Shown one piece after another: positions 1-11,590 of a stretch of DNA of 64,000 bases (the first letter of the stretch is position 1; each line of letters starts with the position of its first letter). Origin of the DNA: Yarrowia lipolytica (lineage: Eukaryota; Ascomycota; Dipodascomycetes; Dipodascales); the NCBI RefSeq assembly GCF_001761485.1, contig NC_090771.1:1488001-1552000 (forward strand), read 5' to 3'. Position numbers and translations under genes: made by a program. Below the pieces are notes generated by a model that saw nothing but the letters and a program-made list of their open reading frames with translations, was not told the DNA's origin and ran no database searches.

Positions 1-1261
1 GCGCTTTATAGTCCGTAAAGTTGGACTCGATGGTCTGGATTCGTTCATCAACCTTGGAAAGGCTATCCAGTGCCTCTGAGGCCATTCGCCATCCAGCTCG
101 AGACAACTCTCGGTACTTTTTGACCTTCATGATCTGAACCGCAGTTTCAGATGATCGTGCCTTCAGCAGTTTCTCGAAATGCTCCTCTCGCAGCTTGTAT
201 TGCGATAAGAATGCCTTGAAATGCTCTCTCATGCTATGTTAATAAATTGTTTGATACCTGACATCGCCAAAATCTCCCCAATTGAGTCAGCCTCTCTCCC
301 AGAACCTCTATACTCACAATTCCTTTGTATTGTTTTCCAACGTCAACCTCGGATCGGGCTGATAGACAGCCTCCACGTCCTTCGACAGTAGTTGCGGTCC
401 TCGTTTCCGCTCAAATTCCTCTACCTTTAGCGATAACCTAGAGACATTTGCTTCCAGGGCATGCAACTGCTGCTCAGCATAGCGACGTGCTTCAATCATT
501 TGAGACATGTATGGTTTGAACATGAGAAATGCCTGGGCCACCTGTTTGGGGTCTTTCGGTTGTGGCTGTGCAGATAATTGTGGTGATGATGATTGCTGTT
601 GTGTAGACGCTTCTTTAGCCAAAACCTCCACTCCAGATGCAGATAGGGCTTCGATCATGCTGTCGAGCGAGGGTCCTGTAGCCTCTTTCTCTCCGTTTGT
701 GTTGTCGTTCCCATTTTTACCGTTTGAGTAGTCCAAAATGGTCTGCGCAATCTTGCCGTAGTCTTGAGTTGCGCTATCGACTATCTGGGGCGCGTCTTCG
801 ATGGGATTCGTGCTGCCCTCAACCAGAGAGCGTGTGTACTGATAGAGCAGTCCCTGCGCCGATGCCCATTTTGTGAACTTGTCGGAGAGCGTGGAGATGA
901 GTGTGGTCTGGCCCGTTGGCGTCCAGATTGGGTTTTCGTGCTCGCACAGCTCATTGAAAATAGGGATCAACGAATCTACGTGTTCCGCTGCACGGTCATC
1001 CTCGCAGCCTGTAATGACCACCAGTGAAACGTGTGCGAGGGAAGCCGCTTGAGTCCGTTGTTGGGGCGACTTCTTCAGCTTGCGTTCAAGAATAGCCATA
1101 AAAGCCGCCATGGCCGTTTGGAGCTGCTTCAGACACTCCGGGGTGTTGTCTGCTTCATTGGCTTGGTTTTTGGCAGATTTTGGGGTGGATCCTGTGGCCT
1201 TACTGTTTTTACCAGTCTTCTTTTTCTTGCCTCCTTGGGCCTTACCTTTGTTTGCTGCCAT
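1..1261 (-). CDS. Taxilin-like coiled-coil protein, 5' part, one intron, runs off left edge
   Basis: Exon 1 is 1261 to 318 and exon 2 is 233 to 1, continuing beyond the window. The intron (317 to 234) has donor GTGAGT and acceptor ATTAACATAG, the Yarrowia pattern. The start is a Lys/Gly-rich leader (MAANKGKAQGGKKKK), followed by a segment of about 180 residues I do not recognise, a Gln/Ser/Pro linker and a coiled coil from about residue 255. Splicing brings in a stretch reading FLSQYKLREEHFEKLLKARS, which strongly resembles the taxilin signature (QY.LREEHFE.LL). Taxilins are syntaxin-binding coiled-coil proteins linked to vesicle traffic. The N-terminal half does not look like textbook taxilin, so the family call rests mainly on the second exon. 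The gene points off the left end and its C-terminus is not visible. Confidence 0.65.
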
Positions 1262-4200
1262 GGTGTGTGAGCATAGTCGTGTAGGACCGATGTGTGTGTG
1301 TTGTGTAGGGTCTTGATCTGACTAGACCCAAGTGGTGATATGCCAGGTCGTGGTGGGTGAGTAGTTGAGATTCGTGGATACAGACAATGAGTGTTGGAGG
1401 GTGTGTGTATGTCTGGTGATGTGATCGCGGAGGTACTGTATCTACTGTTTGTTGCGCGTGCGTAAGAAGTCGACGTGGTATAAGTGACACTGTTAAAGTA
1501 GTAGCTTCGGTTCCAAAACTCTGGCTTCGTCTTCTGTATCTGTGGGCTCTAAAAAGTTTATGTGAGCCTCAAGATGAGGCGTGCAGGGTAACTTAGTAAG
1601 CGTCGATTAGGAGGTGACATGCAATACCTGATGAATGGAACCTGTGGTTATACTCTAGCTACGATGATGTGAAAAAAAATGAAGAAAAAAATGATGAAAA
1701 AAAAATGAAAAAAATGAGAAAAAAAATGAGAAAAAAAATGAGAAAAAAAAAAAGACTACAGAATAAACAACAGAGCTTCAATGATCTTACTGTAGATACT
1801 CAGACTCTACTCACGCTTGCAACCCACAACTACTGTCTGTACTGGTTGCTCTGTGTGACCTTCCAGTAAGTACATCCACATTATTTTGTTGATATGATAA
1901 TTTAATATGTGAAAGTTGGAACAATTACTCGCACCGGTACAGTACTTGTACTTGTATCGGCACATAGGACTGTTTAAGCTTGTTTTCCTGGTCTCACCTC
2001 TACGTGATAGCATTTGACTCGATGGAGGTGATACTGTGGTTTCTTACCAGTGCAAGTACAGTACCGACAGTGTGTATTTACTCCACTACAATGTACTTCC
2101 TTAGACCATACCTGCACTCACTCGCCAATCACAACTTTCATTTCGATCACGTGTGGCGCCCAACCAGCTGACTTGGGTACACACTCTTACTGCAACGTCC
2201 TTTGGTTCTCTTCTTGCAACTCGAACACAAATTCGATGCACTGTAGCTCTCATACCTGTCTTCCAGATGATGGTTCAGATCATAATTCAAACGAGCCCAC
2301 ACTCAATGTATTTGGGACAGTCTCATAGTGTGGAACAGAACGCAATCCAGCCGATGTCGTTTCCCATCTTGTCCGTGTCGATCGGCCTGTTTGATCTCGT
2401 TGGTGTCTCGCTTGGTGGGACATAAGCTGGACATGAACTGTACTGTGTTAGTTGGTGCACGTTCTAACCGACTCTGAGTATCTCTCTGATTTCTTTTGAG
2501 CGCTGGTGCAGTTTGGACACGTGCCCCAGGCTGTAATATAATCACCCTCCATACAAAAGACATATACCTGGTAACACTCATTGTCTTCCAGTCGATACAG
2601 TAATCATATATTTACTGTATGTACTTTCGCGACGTTGTCCCACTAAAAATTGTGCTGTGCTCGAAGGGGTATCGTACTGGTATGTACATACGGTAGTTGT
2701 ACTGAAATTTGTATGAAATTGGTGTAATTAACTATTACCCCGGTGGCCGCGAAACTTCCTTCAAGTCTGTGTACTGTATTACAGTATCTACAGTCTTTTT
2801 GCTACAGGTACTGAAAACTTCGCTTCTTCTTCGCATGTCCTCTTTCCGGTCACTGCGTAGATGAGCTGGTCGAGTCCGGAAACATCTTTTGACAGAGACC
2901 CAGACGTCCACAGTCCACCTGGTTTTCTGCTTCTGCGTCTGTCAGTATGAATCAATGTCTCACATCATGAGCATCTTCCCTCTCTTGGGCAATAAGATTG
3001 ACGTCAATATGCGTTCGGTTGGAGGAGGAAGAAAGTGGAGATGGGGTACGTATTTGTACTGTATTGGAATGCACGTGTTTCCAAAATACAGCTTCCATTC
3101 ACAACACATACGTACGTGATGCAAATATTTCCAGCATCCTACAGGTGTAACACACCCTGAGCGTGTTCTGATAGCCACTGGAGGATCTACAAGTACGGTG
3201 CATACCGTACCCTCCCATACACTCGATCCCAGCTTAAACCTCTCGAAAAGTTAGGCTCAGGAAAGGCACAGCTCAGGAACGACAAAAGCGAGCCGTTTAT
3301 CTGATGCTGGAGAGATGGAGGTGAACTGGGCGATTGAGAAGTCGATGGAATGAGCGAAAGATACCTGTATGATAAGCAGGCATTAATTGGCTGTATAACT
3401 GCTTTTTTTGCTGCGAACAGTCAGGCAAGCCAGAAACACACATCCAGATGGCCCATGATAAGACATGGTTTGTGTGCATAAAGAAACGGCGGCAGCGAGT
3501 GATGGCGAATGGTTATCGCAGAAAAACGGCAGGGACGGGAAACACAAGTCACAACAGCGGTTGGATTGCATTTGTGGCAAATACTGTCTCGTTTTCAGAT
3601 ATCACGTGACATTTGCAATTCTTTTATTTCCTTTTTATCCCATTCCACACCCGATCTACACTCAACTCTCGCTAACAGTATCCTCAGTTTGATTCGGCTT
3701 AACTCGGAGATGCGTGTTTGGACAGGGGGCTTGGCAACACAGCAGGATGTACAGCCATGTTTGCTTTACCCCGCAAAGTGTGCCTTTTGTTTATGTCTAG
3801 CGGTTACCCCTTATCAAGATATCTGGTAGCTATCTGTTTGTTTTTTCTAGTCCCTTCCATCGATACCCAATTTCAAGTTTGATCACTCCATCTCGTCTTT
3901 CATTTGAGTCGTCCCTACTTGTAGATTGGCCTTTCTGCTCTCGCTACGGTGCACGTTTTTATCTCCTCAAGCTGAACCCTAACTTAATGGAGTTAATGGT
4001 ACATCTTGAGAGTGATTCACGGAAGGGGCTTTGACCTGTTATTCGAGCTGGTTTTTTTTTACGAAATGATTCTGTAGTATTGATTCTCTTGTTTCCGTAT
4101 GGTCCGGGACAGAATCTGTATTCGCCATATTTTTCATATATCTCGCGGCTCTCTAATGAGACATCACATCTCTTAAACTCTAATCTACAGTAGGTTATGG

Positions 4201-4428
4201 TTCTGTACTTGTACATAAAGATACATAAGACGGGATGTTCGCTCTTGAGGTTCGGCAGTTTGAAACGAGTGGGAATAAAAACAGCATCAATTTTAACGAA
4301 GCGTGCAACAACCACAACAGCTCTCTACTCACTCAACTCACGACCCACAGTCACTCTTGCATCACCCCCTGAAAAAGACATTCACGACACAGCTACATTA
4401 ACTCACCTAACAAACCACCACTGCAACT
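1262..4428. other. Long intergenic region (3.2 kb)
   Basis: Divergent spacer between the taxilin-like gene and the IZH3-like gene. It holds an A-rich purine tract (1669-1757), a TCACGTGA palindrome at 3602-3609 and several GTAC-type short palindromes (near 1945 and 4205). All open frames are short, overlap each other on both strands and lack family features. I see no gene here. Confidence 0.6.
1669..1757 (+). repeat. Low-complexity purine tract, imperfect (GA8-9T)n
   Basis: Runs of seven to nine A are separated by ATG or ATGAG, with an imperfect period near 11-12 bp. It is almost pure purine on the plus strand. This is a simple repeat and probably nucleosome-poor. The Lys/Met-rich frame across it is not credible as a protein. 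Confidence 0.8.
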
Positions 4429-5847
4429 ATGGCAAAAGCACCTACAAGTAGAAGAAGAAGCGTGGCTCGAGACCAGGATTTCCTCGTCCGTGGAGACGAG
4501 TCTCGAGCTGCTAAGGCTTCTGGCGTTTCTAGATCGCCTGAATCTCGGCCCGAACATCTCGACATTAAAATCTCTACCGATGACTCTACAGCTTTGGAGG
4601 CACTGTTCGACGAAAAACTCGAGACCAGCCTGCTGCTCAAGTTCGACACCTTTCTCAAGGGTCTGGAGTCGCGCATGGATGTGCTCGAGGACTTTTCCGC
4701 TAACAAGGCCTCTCAAATCGACGAGAGCATCCACAACGCAGTACTTGCATTTGAACAAATCAAGGAGAAGGTGTTGACGAAGACGACCGACCAGAAGAAG
4801 AAGATGGAGCAGTTTATGCATGTGATAGAAAACAACTTCAACGACTTTGCTGACTGGGACACAGACTCGTGGGACACCGAGTCCTGGACTTCGCAATTCA
4901 GCGAGGTCCAGAAGCATCTAGAACAACGGCTGGTGGAAATCGAGGAGGCTGTCAAGCAGGGAGCTGACGAGCTTTTACACAAGGCCACTCAGGCTGCTCT
5001 GGAAGCCGCTAAGAAGGGACTTATTACCATCAACGAGCTCCCCGAGGTTCATCGAGACAACCCATACATCATCCGAGGCTACCGGTTCTATGGAAAGTAC
5101 TCAGATTGTGCAAAGTCTGTGGTCACTCTGCATAACGAGACGTGCAACATCTGGACCCATCTCGGAGGTTTCTTTGTCATGCTCTTTCTCGCCTTCTTCC
5201 ATTACCCGAAGACTGTCAGCTGGGAGAAGTCGTCGTTGATGGACAACATGTGCATGATTGTCTTCCTTGTGGCTGCCATGAAGTGCCTGGTCTGTTCATC
5301 TATCTGGCACACGTTCAACTCCATCTGCTGGATTGAGCACAGAAAGAAGTTTGCGTGTGTGGACTACACTGGCATCACTGTTCTCATTTGCGCTTCGATT
5401 CTTACCACCGAGTACACCGCCTTCTACTGCAACCCAACTATGCAGACTGTGTACATGACTCTGACTGCTTTCTTCGGCATCACCGGTGTTTTCCTGTCTT
5501 GGGACCCCAAATTTGATGACCCCAAGAACCGGCACTGGCGAATTCTCTTTTTCGTCTCCTTTGCCGTTGCTGGAGCTACCTCGTTCATCCACAACACCCT
5601 GCTCCATGGTGTGTCCAACACTCTGGCCTTCTACCTGCCTGTTGTTCCTTCTCTGGCCTCGTACGCTGCTGGAGTAATCTTCTACTCTTTCCTCATTCCT
5701 GAACGATGGTGTCCTGGCGGAGTGTTTGACTACTTTGGCATGAGCCACAACCTCTGGCACATTTTTGTTTTCGGTGGCATCTTTTACCACTACACTGCCA
5801 CTGTCAAATTGCTTGAGACTGCCCATTCTTACGCCTGCGTGGCTTAA
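4429..5847 (+). CDS. IZH3: PAQR/AdipoR-family seven-TM receptor, IZH3-like
   Basis: 472 residues. The first 200 are hydrophilic with coiled-coil character. The PAQR domain starts near residue 204 at LPEVHRDN and continues with the hallmark HNETCNIWTHL at 235. Seven hydrophobic segments follow. The three histidines that bind zinc in adiponectin receptors appear to be present: H294 in SSIWHTFNS, and H440 and H444 in SHNLWH. In S. cerevisiae the Izh proteins affect zinc homeostasis and membrane sterol or lipid signalling, and Izh3 is the member with a long N-terminal extension, which fits this one. The start ATG follows a clean CAACT leader and no intron is needed. The family is near certain; the paralogue assignment rests on the extension. 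Confidence 0.88.
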   Translation: MAKAPTSRRRSVARDQDFLVRGDESRAAKASGVSRSPESRPEHLDIKISTDDSTALEALFDEKLETSLLLKFDTFLKGLESRMDVLEDFSANKASQIDESIHNAVLAFEQIKEKVLTKTTDQKKKMEQFMHVIENNFNDFADWDTDSWDTESWTSQFSEVQKHLEQRLVEIEEAVKQGADELLHKATQAALEAAKKGLITINELPEVHRDNPYIIRGYRFYGKYSDCAKSVVTLHNETCNIWTHLGGFFVMLFLAFFHYPKTVSWEKSSLMDNMCMIVFLVAAMKCLVCSSIWHTFNSICWIEHRKKFACVDYTGITVLICASILTTEYTAFYCNPTMQTVYMTLTAFFGITGVFLSWDPKFDDPKNRHWRILFFVSFAVAGATSFIHNTLLHGVSNTLAFYLPVVPSLASYAAGVIFYSFLIPERWCPGGVFDYFGMSHNLWHIFVFGGIFYHYTATVKLLETAHSYACVA

Positions 5848-6996
5848 CATATAGACAGTGTATCGAACACCATGTAACATCTAACATATTTATATTATCA
5901 TGAACGAGTGACTTATGTACAAGTACCGGTACCTGTACTGTAGAAGCAGGGTGCCATTGTAGTAAGAGATTGACGTAGGTGTCAAGAGCGCAACAATAAT
6001 ATTATTGGCACGTACAGTAACGAAACAATGACATCGCATGTCATAATAGGTTTCAAGTAGCTACGAGCACTGTAGCCAGACACTACTTGTACTACTTGTA
6101 GTAATCTGTTCAAATGAAACTTGCGAGCGAGTTGCTCCTTCTTTTGGGCCTCGGTCAAATTGGACGGTTTCTTTCATCGGCTTTGGCCATGCAGTTGTAA
6201 TATGGTTGTTTCTTTCTTTTTATTCTAATGATTATGGTCCATTATGGCACAGTCCATGATCAGCTTGTGGCAGAACTTGCAGAGGAAGAGATGTACATAC
6301 TGTAGCCTAAGGGTTGGCAGGTTCATTTGGTGCAGACATGTGTTGAGTGTACTGTATGTTCGTCGAGGTGAGGGTGGCTGGGGAGGTGGAAGTGCATAAA
6401 TTATCTGTATTTCTGGACACGGACTTTGGACCTGTATTTTCTGGGCTTAACACAGGGCGAGCGTGCGCATTTTGGGGTCATACATGTCTTGTCGGGGAAC
6501 AAGGTGGGTTTAAAAAGAGTACTTTCTATTTCTGTCAGTCAATCTTGGCAGAAACTGGGGCCATACCATAAGTACTTGTACTCATTAATTTCGTCTGTCT
6601 ATTGCTTTCATATCCAACTCCAAAGATCCCATATTCTATGCGCCCTCCAATATCGCCTAAATAGGCAGCCCATATCGTGTCTGCTTGCATTGTACAAGTA
6701 TACTTTATTGTATGACGCGAAAACTACAAGTGAACCATCATTAGTGAGCAGAGATTCCACGGAAAAAATGACACGGGAAAGCATTTCATAAGACTATGGG
6801 TCTGGGAATATAATGGACCCCTCAATCTCGTCCCAAACAGTCACTCTTCATATGCATTTCATAATGTGGGTACCTGATAACACATCTCAACAAATGTATG
6901 CTCTTACAAAAAAGACACTCTTATAATGAAGCGCTTGGGCTCTTATTCCTTCCTCAGTTAGTACTCGTTTGTCAATTCAACTCCTCACTTCTCAAG
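5848..6996. other. Intergenic region (1.1 kb)
   Basis: Contains several GTAC-type palindromes (5919-5942, 6085-6105, 6570-6585) and AT-rich stretches. Open frames are short and without recognisable domains. The last 100 bp form the presumed promoter of the following unknown gene. Confidence 0.5.
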
Positions 6997-7476
6997 ATGT
7001 TCTCTATCAGCCCCATCTCCAACCTTTTCGCTGGTCTGTCCTCAGAAGACTTCGCCGAGCGATACACCCACTACAACGAAATGGAGAATAATGAGACGAT
7101 GACTGGCGTTGTTGCAATACTCAAGAAGGAACTCCACAATGACGCCCACAAGGTGTTCCTGCCCGAGAACGAACTCAAGACCATTGCTCTGTCTGAGTTT
7201 GCAACCTACAGTGTAATTGAAGAGGACGAAGAGTACCCTGTCTTTGTCGAGACTCAGAAGCCCCTCAAGTTCTATCCAGAAATCTCCACCGAACTATGGG
7301 ACGAGATTTGTCAACGCCAAGAGGAGGCTACAGGTGTCAGTGCCGAGATTTCCGGTATCAACTTCGACTATGGAGCCACCTCCACTTACTGTGTCCCTAT
7401 TCATGGACCTGCTGTGGTTCTGAAGTTCGAGACAGTGGTTGAGCTGCTCCTGCTCCTGTTTCTCAATAATAACTAG
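6997..7476 (+). CDS. Protein of unknown function, 159 aa
   Basis: I take the ATG at 6997 (MFSISPISNLFAG) because the frame upstream of it is AT-rich and unlike coding sequence, whereas from 6997 on the codons follow the usage of the neighbouring genes (GAG, CTC, GTC, CGA). The protein is acidic, with a short hydrophobic start (not a convincing signal peptide), a central Glu-rich part and a hydrophobic Leu-rich last 15 residues ending in three Asn. No domain is recognisable. The C-terminal LLLLLF run could be a short membrane tail or the point where the original frame has drifted. Coding status is likely, function unknown. Confidence 0.5.
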   Translation: MFSISPISNLFAGLSSEDFAERYTHYNEMENNETMTGVVAILKKELHNDAHKVFLPENELKTIALSEFATYSVIEEDEEYPVFVETQKPLKFYPEISTELWDEICQRQEEATGVSAEISGINFDYGATSTYCVPIHGPAVVLKFETVVELLLLLFLNNN

Positions 7477-7896
7477 ACACTTGGGTACAAATAGAGACAT
7501 GTTAGTCAGTCTGCCAGTGTTGCACGCATTGGAAGATGGCAAGAGATATTTATAGTGATTCATAACGTATACATTGTACAGTATGTACTTGTAGCGATTA
7601 AATCAATTAATAAATTTCATTTGGTTGTGATAGCTGATATCTCTGAAATTGGTGTGTCCAGATCAGATCAACTCATTGTGCAGTCTGTAGTGCAAGTAAC
7701 CCCAACGACCTTTAAGAGATAATTACCCTTGATTACTACAGCACAGTGCTTGTCCCCTCGTGATCTTCGGTTCTTTCTTCCCGTTCACTCCTCTTGGATC
7801 ATATTTTCATTTTAATATACGTAACCAGATGCAGATCTGACCAACTCAAATCCACAGCTGTCTATGGCTAAAAGTACAGCGTCAAGAGATGGAAAT
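7477..7896. other. Intergenic region between convergent genes (420 bp)
   Basis: AT-rich 3' flanks of two convergent genes. One GTAC-type motif lies at 7582-7592. I see nothing else. Confidence 0.5.
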
Positions 7897-8433
7897 CTAG
7901 ACTGCGATTTTCTGGAGCTGGGCAATGAGCGCTTTGAGCTCCTCGTCGGTGGACTCTTCAGAGGGAGTGATATATCGCTGTGTTAGTTAGGTTTCATATT
8001 AGATGCATGACCTGTAAGCGAGCAACAAGCGCCAGGCCAGCAGAAACAAGGAGTGAGATAGTGACCGGTAGTATCCAATGAGCAGTTGACAATATTCTTG
8101 AGTATCTGGTCATATACTTCAATGGCCTTTTAGTTATCGTGTCGATTGCTGCGCAGTCACGTATGGATCCTATTGGATCTTTCTGGACACAATACTCACC
8201 TTGTTGAGGTAGACGTTGATGTCGACTCGCGACCACTCCTCCAGCGGAGCCTTGGGATCCTCGGAGGTATCAATCTTTGCGTCCTTGACCTTTTTCGAGG
8301 GCTTCTTGGTCACCTTAGGTGTGGACTTGTTATCGAGGGAGGCTGTGGGCAGAAACAGGGCTGCGGTTCCTGCAATGACGACGGCTGCAGTAAACACGTA
8401 GAAGAAGTTTCGTGAGATGTTAGATCGGCTCAT
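7897..8433 (-). CDS. Small spliced membrane protein with Ish1-like C-terminus, 104 aa
   Basis: Exon 1 is 8433 to 8200 and exon 2 is 7977 to 7897. The 222-bp intron has donor GTGAGT and acceptor ACTAACACAG. The product starts MSRSNISRNFFYVFTAAVV, one hydrophobic segment at about residues 10-30 (signal anchor or membrane helix). A Lys/Pro-rich linker follows, then a compact end reading W-S-R-V-D-I-N-V-Y-L and later TDEELKALIAQL. That end resembles the W...L..WL...DELLALV pattern of Ish1/HeH-type motifs found in fungal nuclear-envelope proteins. The resemblance is short, so the function is open. The splice model is well supported, because both exons are in frame across it and a stop follows directly. 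Confidence 0.65.
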
Positions 8434-9837
8434 TTTGTGGGTTTGTGTCGGGGGCAGTTGGTGGTCGACAGTGACGATGTACTAATCAATGTACTTAGTA
8501 ACCAAATTCAAATGGTCGTTATTGGCTACATATACAGAGTTTCCCGTTTGAAAATTCACATGAGTTGGGACTCGTGCAGAGTGTGGCGTATGGTGGCGCG
8601 TTAGACATGTCTGCGATGACGTGCTTGCGTGTGGTGTGGTTTGTTCTTGTGCAAGAACTTTTTCCAAAGAGAAGCACAACACATACTCATAGACAAGAAC
8701 CGCTGTACGTATGTACTGAACCGCTCTGTTCACAAGCTCAGTCAGTCCACTGCGTTTCAATTGCCTGTTTTAAGGCTATCACGAAGACAGTTCGGGTGGG
8801 TCGAGTCACATGATACTTTTTTTTTTTTTTGAACGAACCAGTCCATTGTGAAGTTACCGTATGTACTTGTAAGTACGATATGTACTTGTAAGTACGATAT
8901 GTACTCGTAAGTACGATATACTCATACGTACGTGAATTATCGTATCGCACTTGTGACAGACAATTAACCTTGTGGCGGGCCCACAAGCCGAACCACACGG
9001 ATATTGAACTCCGCCCGTAAACCTCATACTGTACTAAAATTAGGATCTGAGATCATGCCAATTGGCTATGATAAACGATGACAAAACGGGGCCAATTCTT
9101 GGACATTCAGTACACGCTTGAATACCAATATAATGTCTCGTACTTGTACCTCACGGCTGTCAATATGGCAGCTTCTCTTCTTTACTCCGCTTTTCTTTTC
9201 CCAATATCTCTTTCTCGTCTGAGACAAAATCGCATGAGCTAAAACACTCCTTGGAACTTCTGTTCAGTCTTCTCCACATGTATTACGTATTGCAAAAGTT
9301 CGTTCTAAGAATAGGCCAGTGGAGGAAAATGACAGGTGACAGATACTGCACAGGACTAGAGTCGTTGGGTAGTGAGGCAGCCGAGGTTTAAAATATGAAA
9401 ATTGCAAATGAAAGCTCCCAACACTCATTTTGACACCCTGTTAATACCGTGTTTTATCATCACCGACTTCACCATCACCTCCTCGTCCCACAAGCTCCCC
9501 GCTGATCACTGAAATATAGGGTTGACCTTGTACATCTTTGCCTTGAAAGTTGAACATACAAGTGTGTATTGGAGCGGTTGAACAGGAGATGTAAAGGCCG
9601 TTAAAGGCTTCCAAATAAGCACTAATCTTTGGTGAACTCTCCATCTCCTAATACTTCCCAAAATCGTCTTCTTGTATCCTCAATCCATCGGCACAAGCCC
9701 CCACCCCTCAACAGAGTTGACATGCATCAGCTTGTCCCCTGCGCTGCAGTATACGTACTCAAAATAGCTACAAGCTATAATAGCCAATATACCAGAACCA
9801 CCAAACCTCACCACCACCTCCGCTCTAACGACACCTA
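8434..9837. other. Intergenic region (1.4 kb)
   Basis: Divergent spacer. It contains a poly-T run (8819-8830), a 19-bp tandem repeat (8861-8917) and GTAC motifs near 9139. No supported gene; the open frames are short and mutually overlapping. Confidence 0.5.
8861..8917. repeat. 19-bp tandem repeat, three copies, each near-palindromic
   Basis: Unit ATGTACTTGTAAGTACGAT at 8861-8879, 8880-8898 and 8899-8917. The third copy has one change (TTGTA to TCGTA). A decayed continuation runs to about 8935. Each unit contains GTACTTGTAAGTAC, almost self-complementary, so the array can form hairpins or bind dimeric factors. Confidence 0.9.
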
Positions 9838-10914
9838 ATGCAACCGGTACGACAAGCGGCAGGCCATGAGGGCGCGTTAGAGGACGAGTCACGTGACATT
9901 TTCGTCAAGCGCGCGCTTCCCAAGGAAATTGCATTCTACCAACATGTTCAGGCTGGCGTCTCTCGCATTCCCGAGGGCCTGGATGACGAGGCCTACGAGC
10001 AGCATCCGGACGCCCCTACGGCTGACCTTGCCGGCGTGATTCCCGTTTTCATGGGCACACTGATGGAGCATGAGTCGGCGGCGGGCGATGCAGGAGGAGA
10101 CGGGTCGTCTTTGAGTTACGAGGATATCAAACAGCGATTGAACAAGAATGGACAGGGGATTGAATTAGTGACGGAGTCGTCTACTCAACACAACCTACTT
10201 GCATCGTTATCGAAACCAGAGACCCACTCCGTTGGACGGGGCCAGGAAGCTCCGCTACACCCCTCAAATGCCTCCATTGTTCTGGAGAACCTCACCAAGG
10301 GGTTCATTAAGCCCTCCGTCGTGGATATCAAGCTAGGAGCCATTCTGTGGGACGATGAGGCGACCCCGGAGAAGCAGGAGCGAATGAGAAAAGTCAGCGA
10401 AACTACAACGTCAGGGTCTTTGCATATGAGAGTGGCCGGAATGCAGATATATGCTGGAAAAGAGGCTGCTAAGGAGCCTGGAGATCCGGAAAGAGGCATT
10501 GTGCCATCTGACTCGGGATACATTGAGTATGGCAAAAAGTACGGTCGGTCATTGACAGATGGGGACATATCGTCATGTCTCAACAAGAACATGTTCCCTG
10601 TCAGCCATCTTGGCTACGACCGTGCCTCGGCACTTATCTCCGTCATCATTCAGGAATTGCTTTACATTCGACGGGTCTTCCGCCGCATTGAAATGCGAAT
10701 GCATTCGGCTTCTGTTCTAATCATCTACGAGTCTGACTTGCAGGCGTTTGATGACCGGCTTAATAATCAAGGAGAGGAAGAGGTTGGACCTCTGTACCAG
10801 GCTAAGATTGTAGACTTTGCACACACATCGCTTACGCCTGGAAGAGGTCCCGATCTGGACTCCATCGAGGGTCTCTCCAAGCTCATTTCTATCATGAAGG
10901 GATGGGAAATGTAA
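9838..10914 (+). CDS. ARG82: Inositol polyphosphate multikinase (ARG82/IPK2 family)
   Basis: 358 residues if unspliced. The IPK signature PSVVDIKLG lies near residue 161-169, and the late catalytic motif AKIVDFAHT near 323-331, where the Asp binds the metal of ATP. QAAGHEG near the start matches the conserved N-terminal QVAGHDG of the family. This enzyme phosphorylates inositol tris- and tetrakisphosphate in the nucleus. In S. cerevisiae it also works in the ArgR-Mcm1 control of arginine genes. The last codons read GWEM then TAA, and that TAA lies inside GTAAGT. An intron from 10911 to 10952 (TACTAAT, ATAG) could instead join a second exon to 11145, giving 421 residues. The kinase fold is complete before this point, so I keep the unspliced form as the primary model. 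Confidence 0.85.
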   Translation: MQPVRQAAGHEGALEDESRDIFVKRALPKEIAFYQHVQAGVSRIPEGLDDEAYEQHPDAPTADLAGVIPVFMGTLMEHESAAGDAGGDGSSLSYEDIKQRLNKNGQGIELVTESSTQHNLLASLSKPETHSVGRGQEAPLHPSNASIVLENLTKGFIKPSVVDIKLGAILWDDEATPEKQERMRKVSETTTSGSLHMRVAGMQIYAGKEAAKEPGDPERGIVPSDSGYIEYGKKYGRSLTDGDISSCLNKNMFPVSHLGYDRASALISVIIQELLYIRRVFRRIEMRMHSASVLIIYESDLQAFDDRLNNQGEEEVGPLYQAKIVDFAHTSLTPGRGPDLDSIEGLSKLISIMKGWEM

Positions 10915-11325
10915 GTGTTGCCCAAAATAACTATACTAATGCATTATTATAGCATCGACTTGAAAAGGTACAGGGTTCTGGGCGATTGTGTGATGTATGG
11001 AGGCACCGAGATGAATGAGAGGCCAATGGTCACAGTCACACTGGCACCCATAGCTGACGTTGGAACGCGTGACCAACTTAGAACAATTACCCAAAAAAAT
11101 GATGGGAAAATCCGTAAGGTTGCTTCAGAGTCTGTAAAGTATTAATATTATCAAACAGGAAATACAAGTAAGTACTGTATGTACCGTACATGTACTTGTA
11201 GCCAAACTCGACCTCCACTCAGCGTTCTCGCTTGTTACCCTACACACAGAACTCTATGCGCATCAAACCTGCAAGCTCGTATTAATCATTAGACGAGCTC
11301 TGGTTTTCAACAATACTCCCCCAAA

Positions 11326-11590
11326 ATGGCTGTGAGTATTAGCACTACAAAGCAGTGTCGACACGCGGAAACTAACCCAGCAAACCCTCACTAGCATCAA
11401 GGACTTTCTGGCCACCTGCAGCCGGGATGACGTCGAGAGCGTCACCGTCAAGTACTCGGCTAACGACACCAAATTCAAGATCCGATGCCCTCGAATGCTC
11501 TATACTCTGACCGTTGATGATCGGACCAAGGCCGACAAGATTGTCCAGTCCCTGCCTTCTTCTATCAAGATCATCAAGATCGGTAAGTAA
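11326..11590 (+). CDS. RPL38: 60S ribosomal protein eL38, one intron
   Basis: Exon 1 is only ATG GCT (11326-11331). The intron, 11332-11380 (49 bp), runs GTGAGT to ACTAACCCAG. Exon 2 is 11381-11590. The 71-residue product contains IKDFL, KFKIRCPRMLYTLTV and VQSLPSSIKI, matching the eL38 pattern (I.FL, TKFKVR...LYTL, QSLPP..KV). eL38 is a small component of the large ribosomal subunit. An intron directly after the first codons is usual for yeast ribosomal protein genes. The final codons GGT AAG TAA imitate a splice donor, but the in-frame stop and the normal family length make a further exon unnecessary. Confidence 0.93.

Noticed and set aside
2860-2882. GGTCGAGTCC resembling a tRNA B-box
   Set aside because: No A-box, acceptor stem or cloverleaf can be drawn around it.
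3959-4315. 118-codon minus-strand frame before the IZH3-like gene
   Set aside because: Codon use unlike the true genes, no domain, lies in the promoter.
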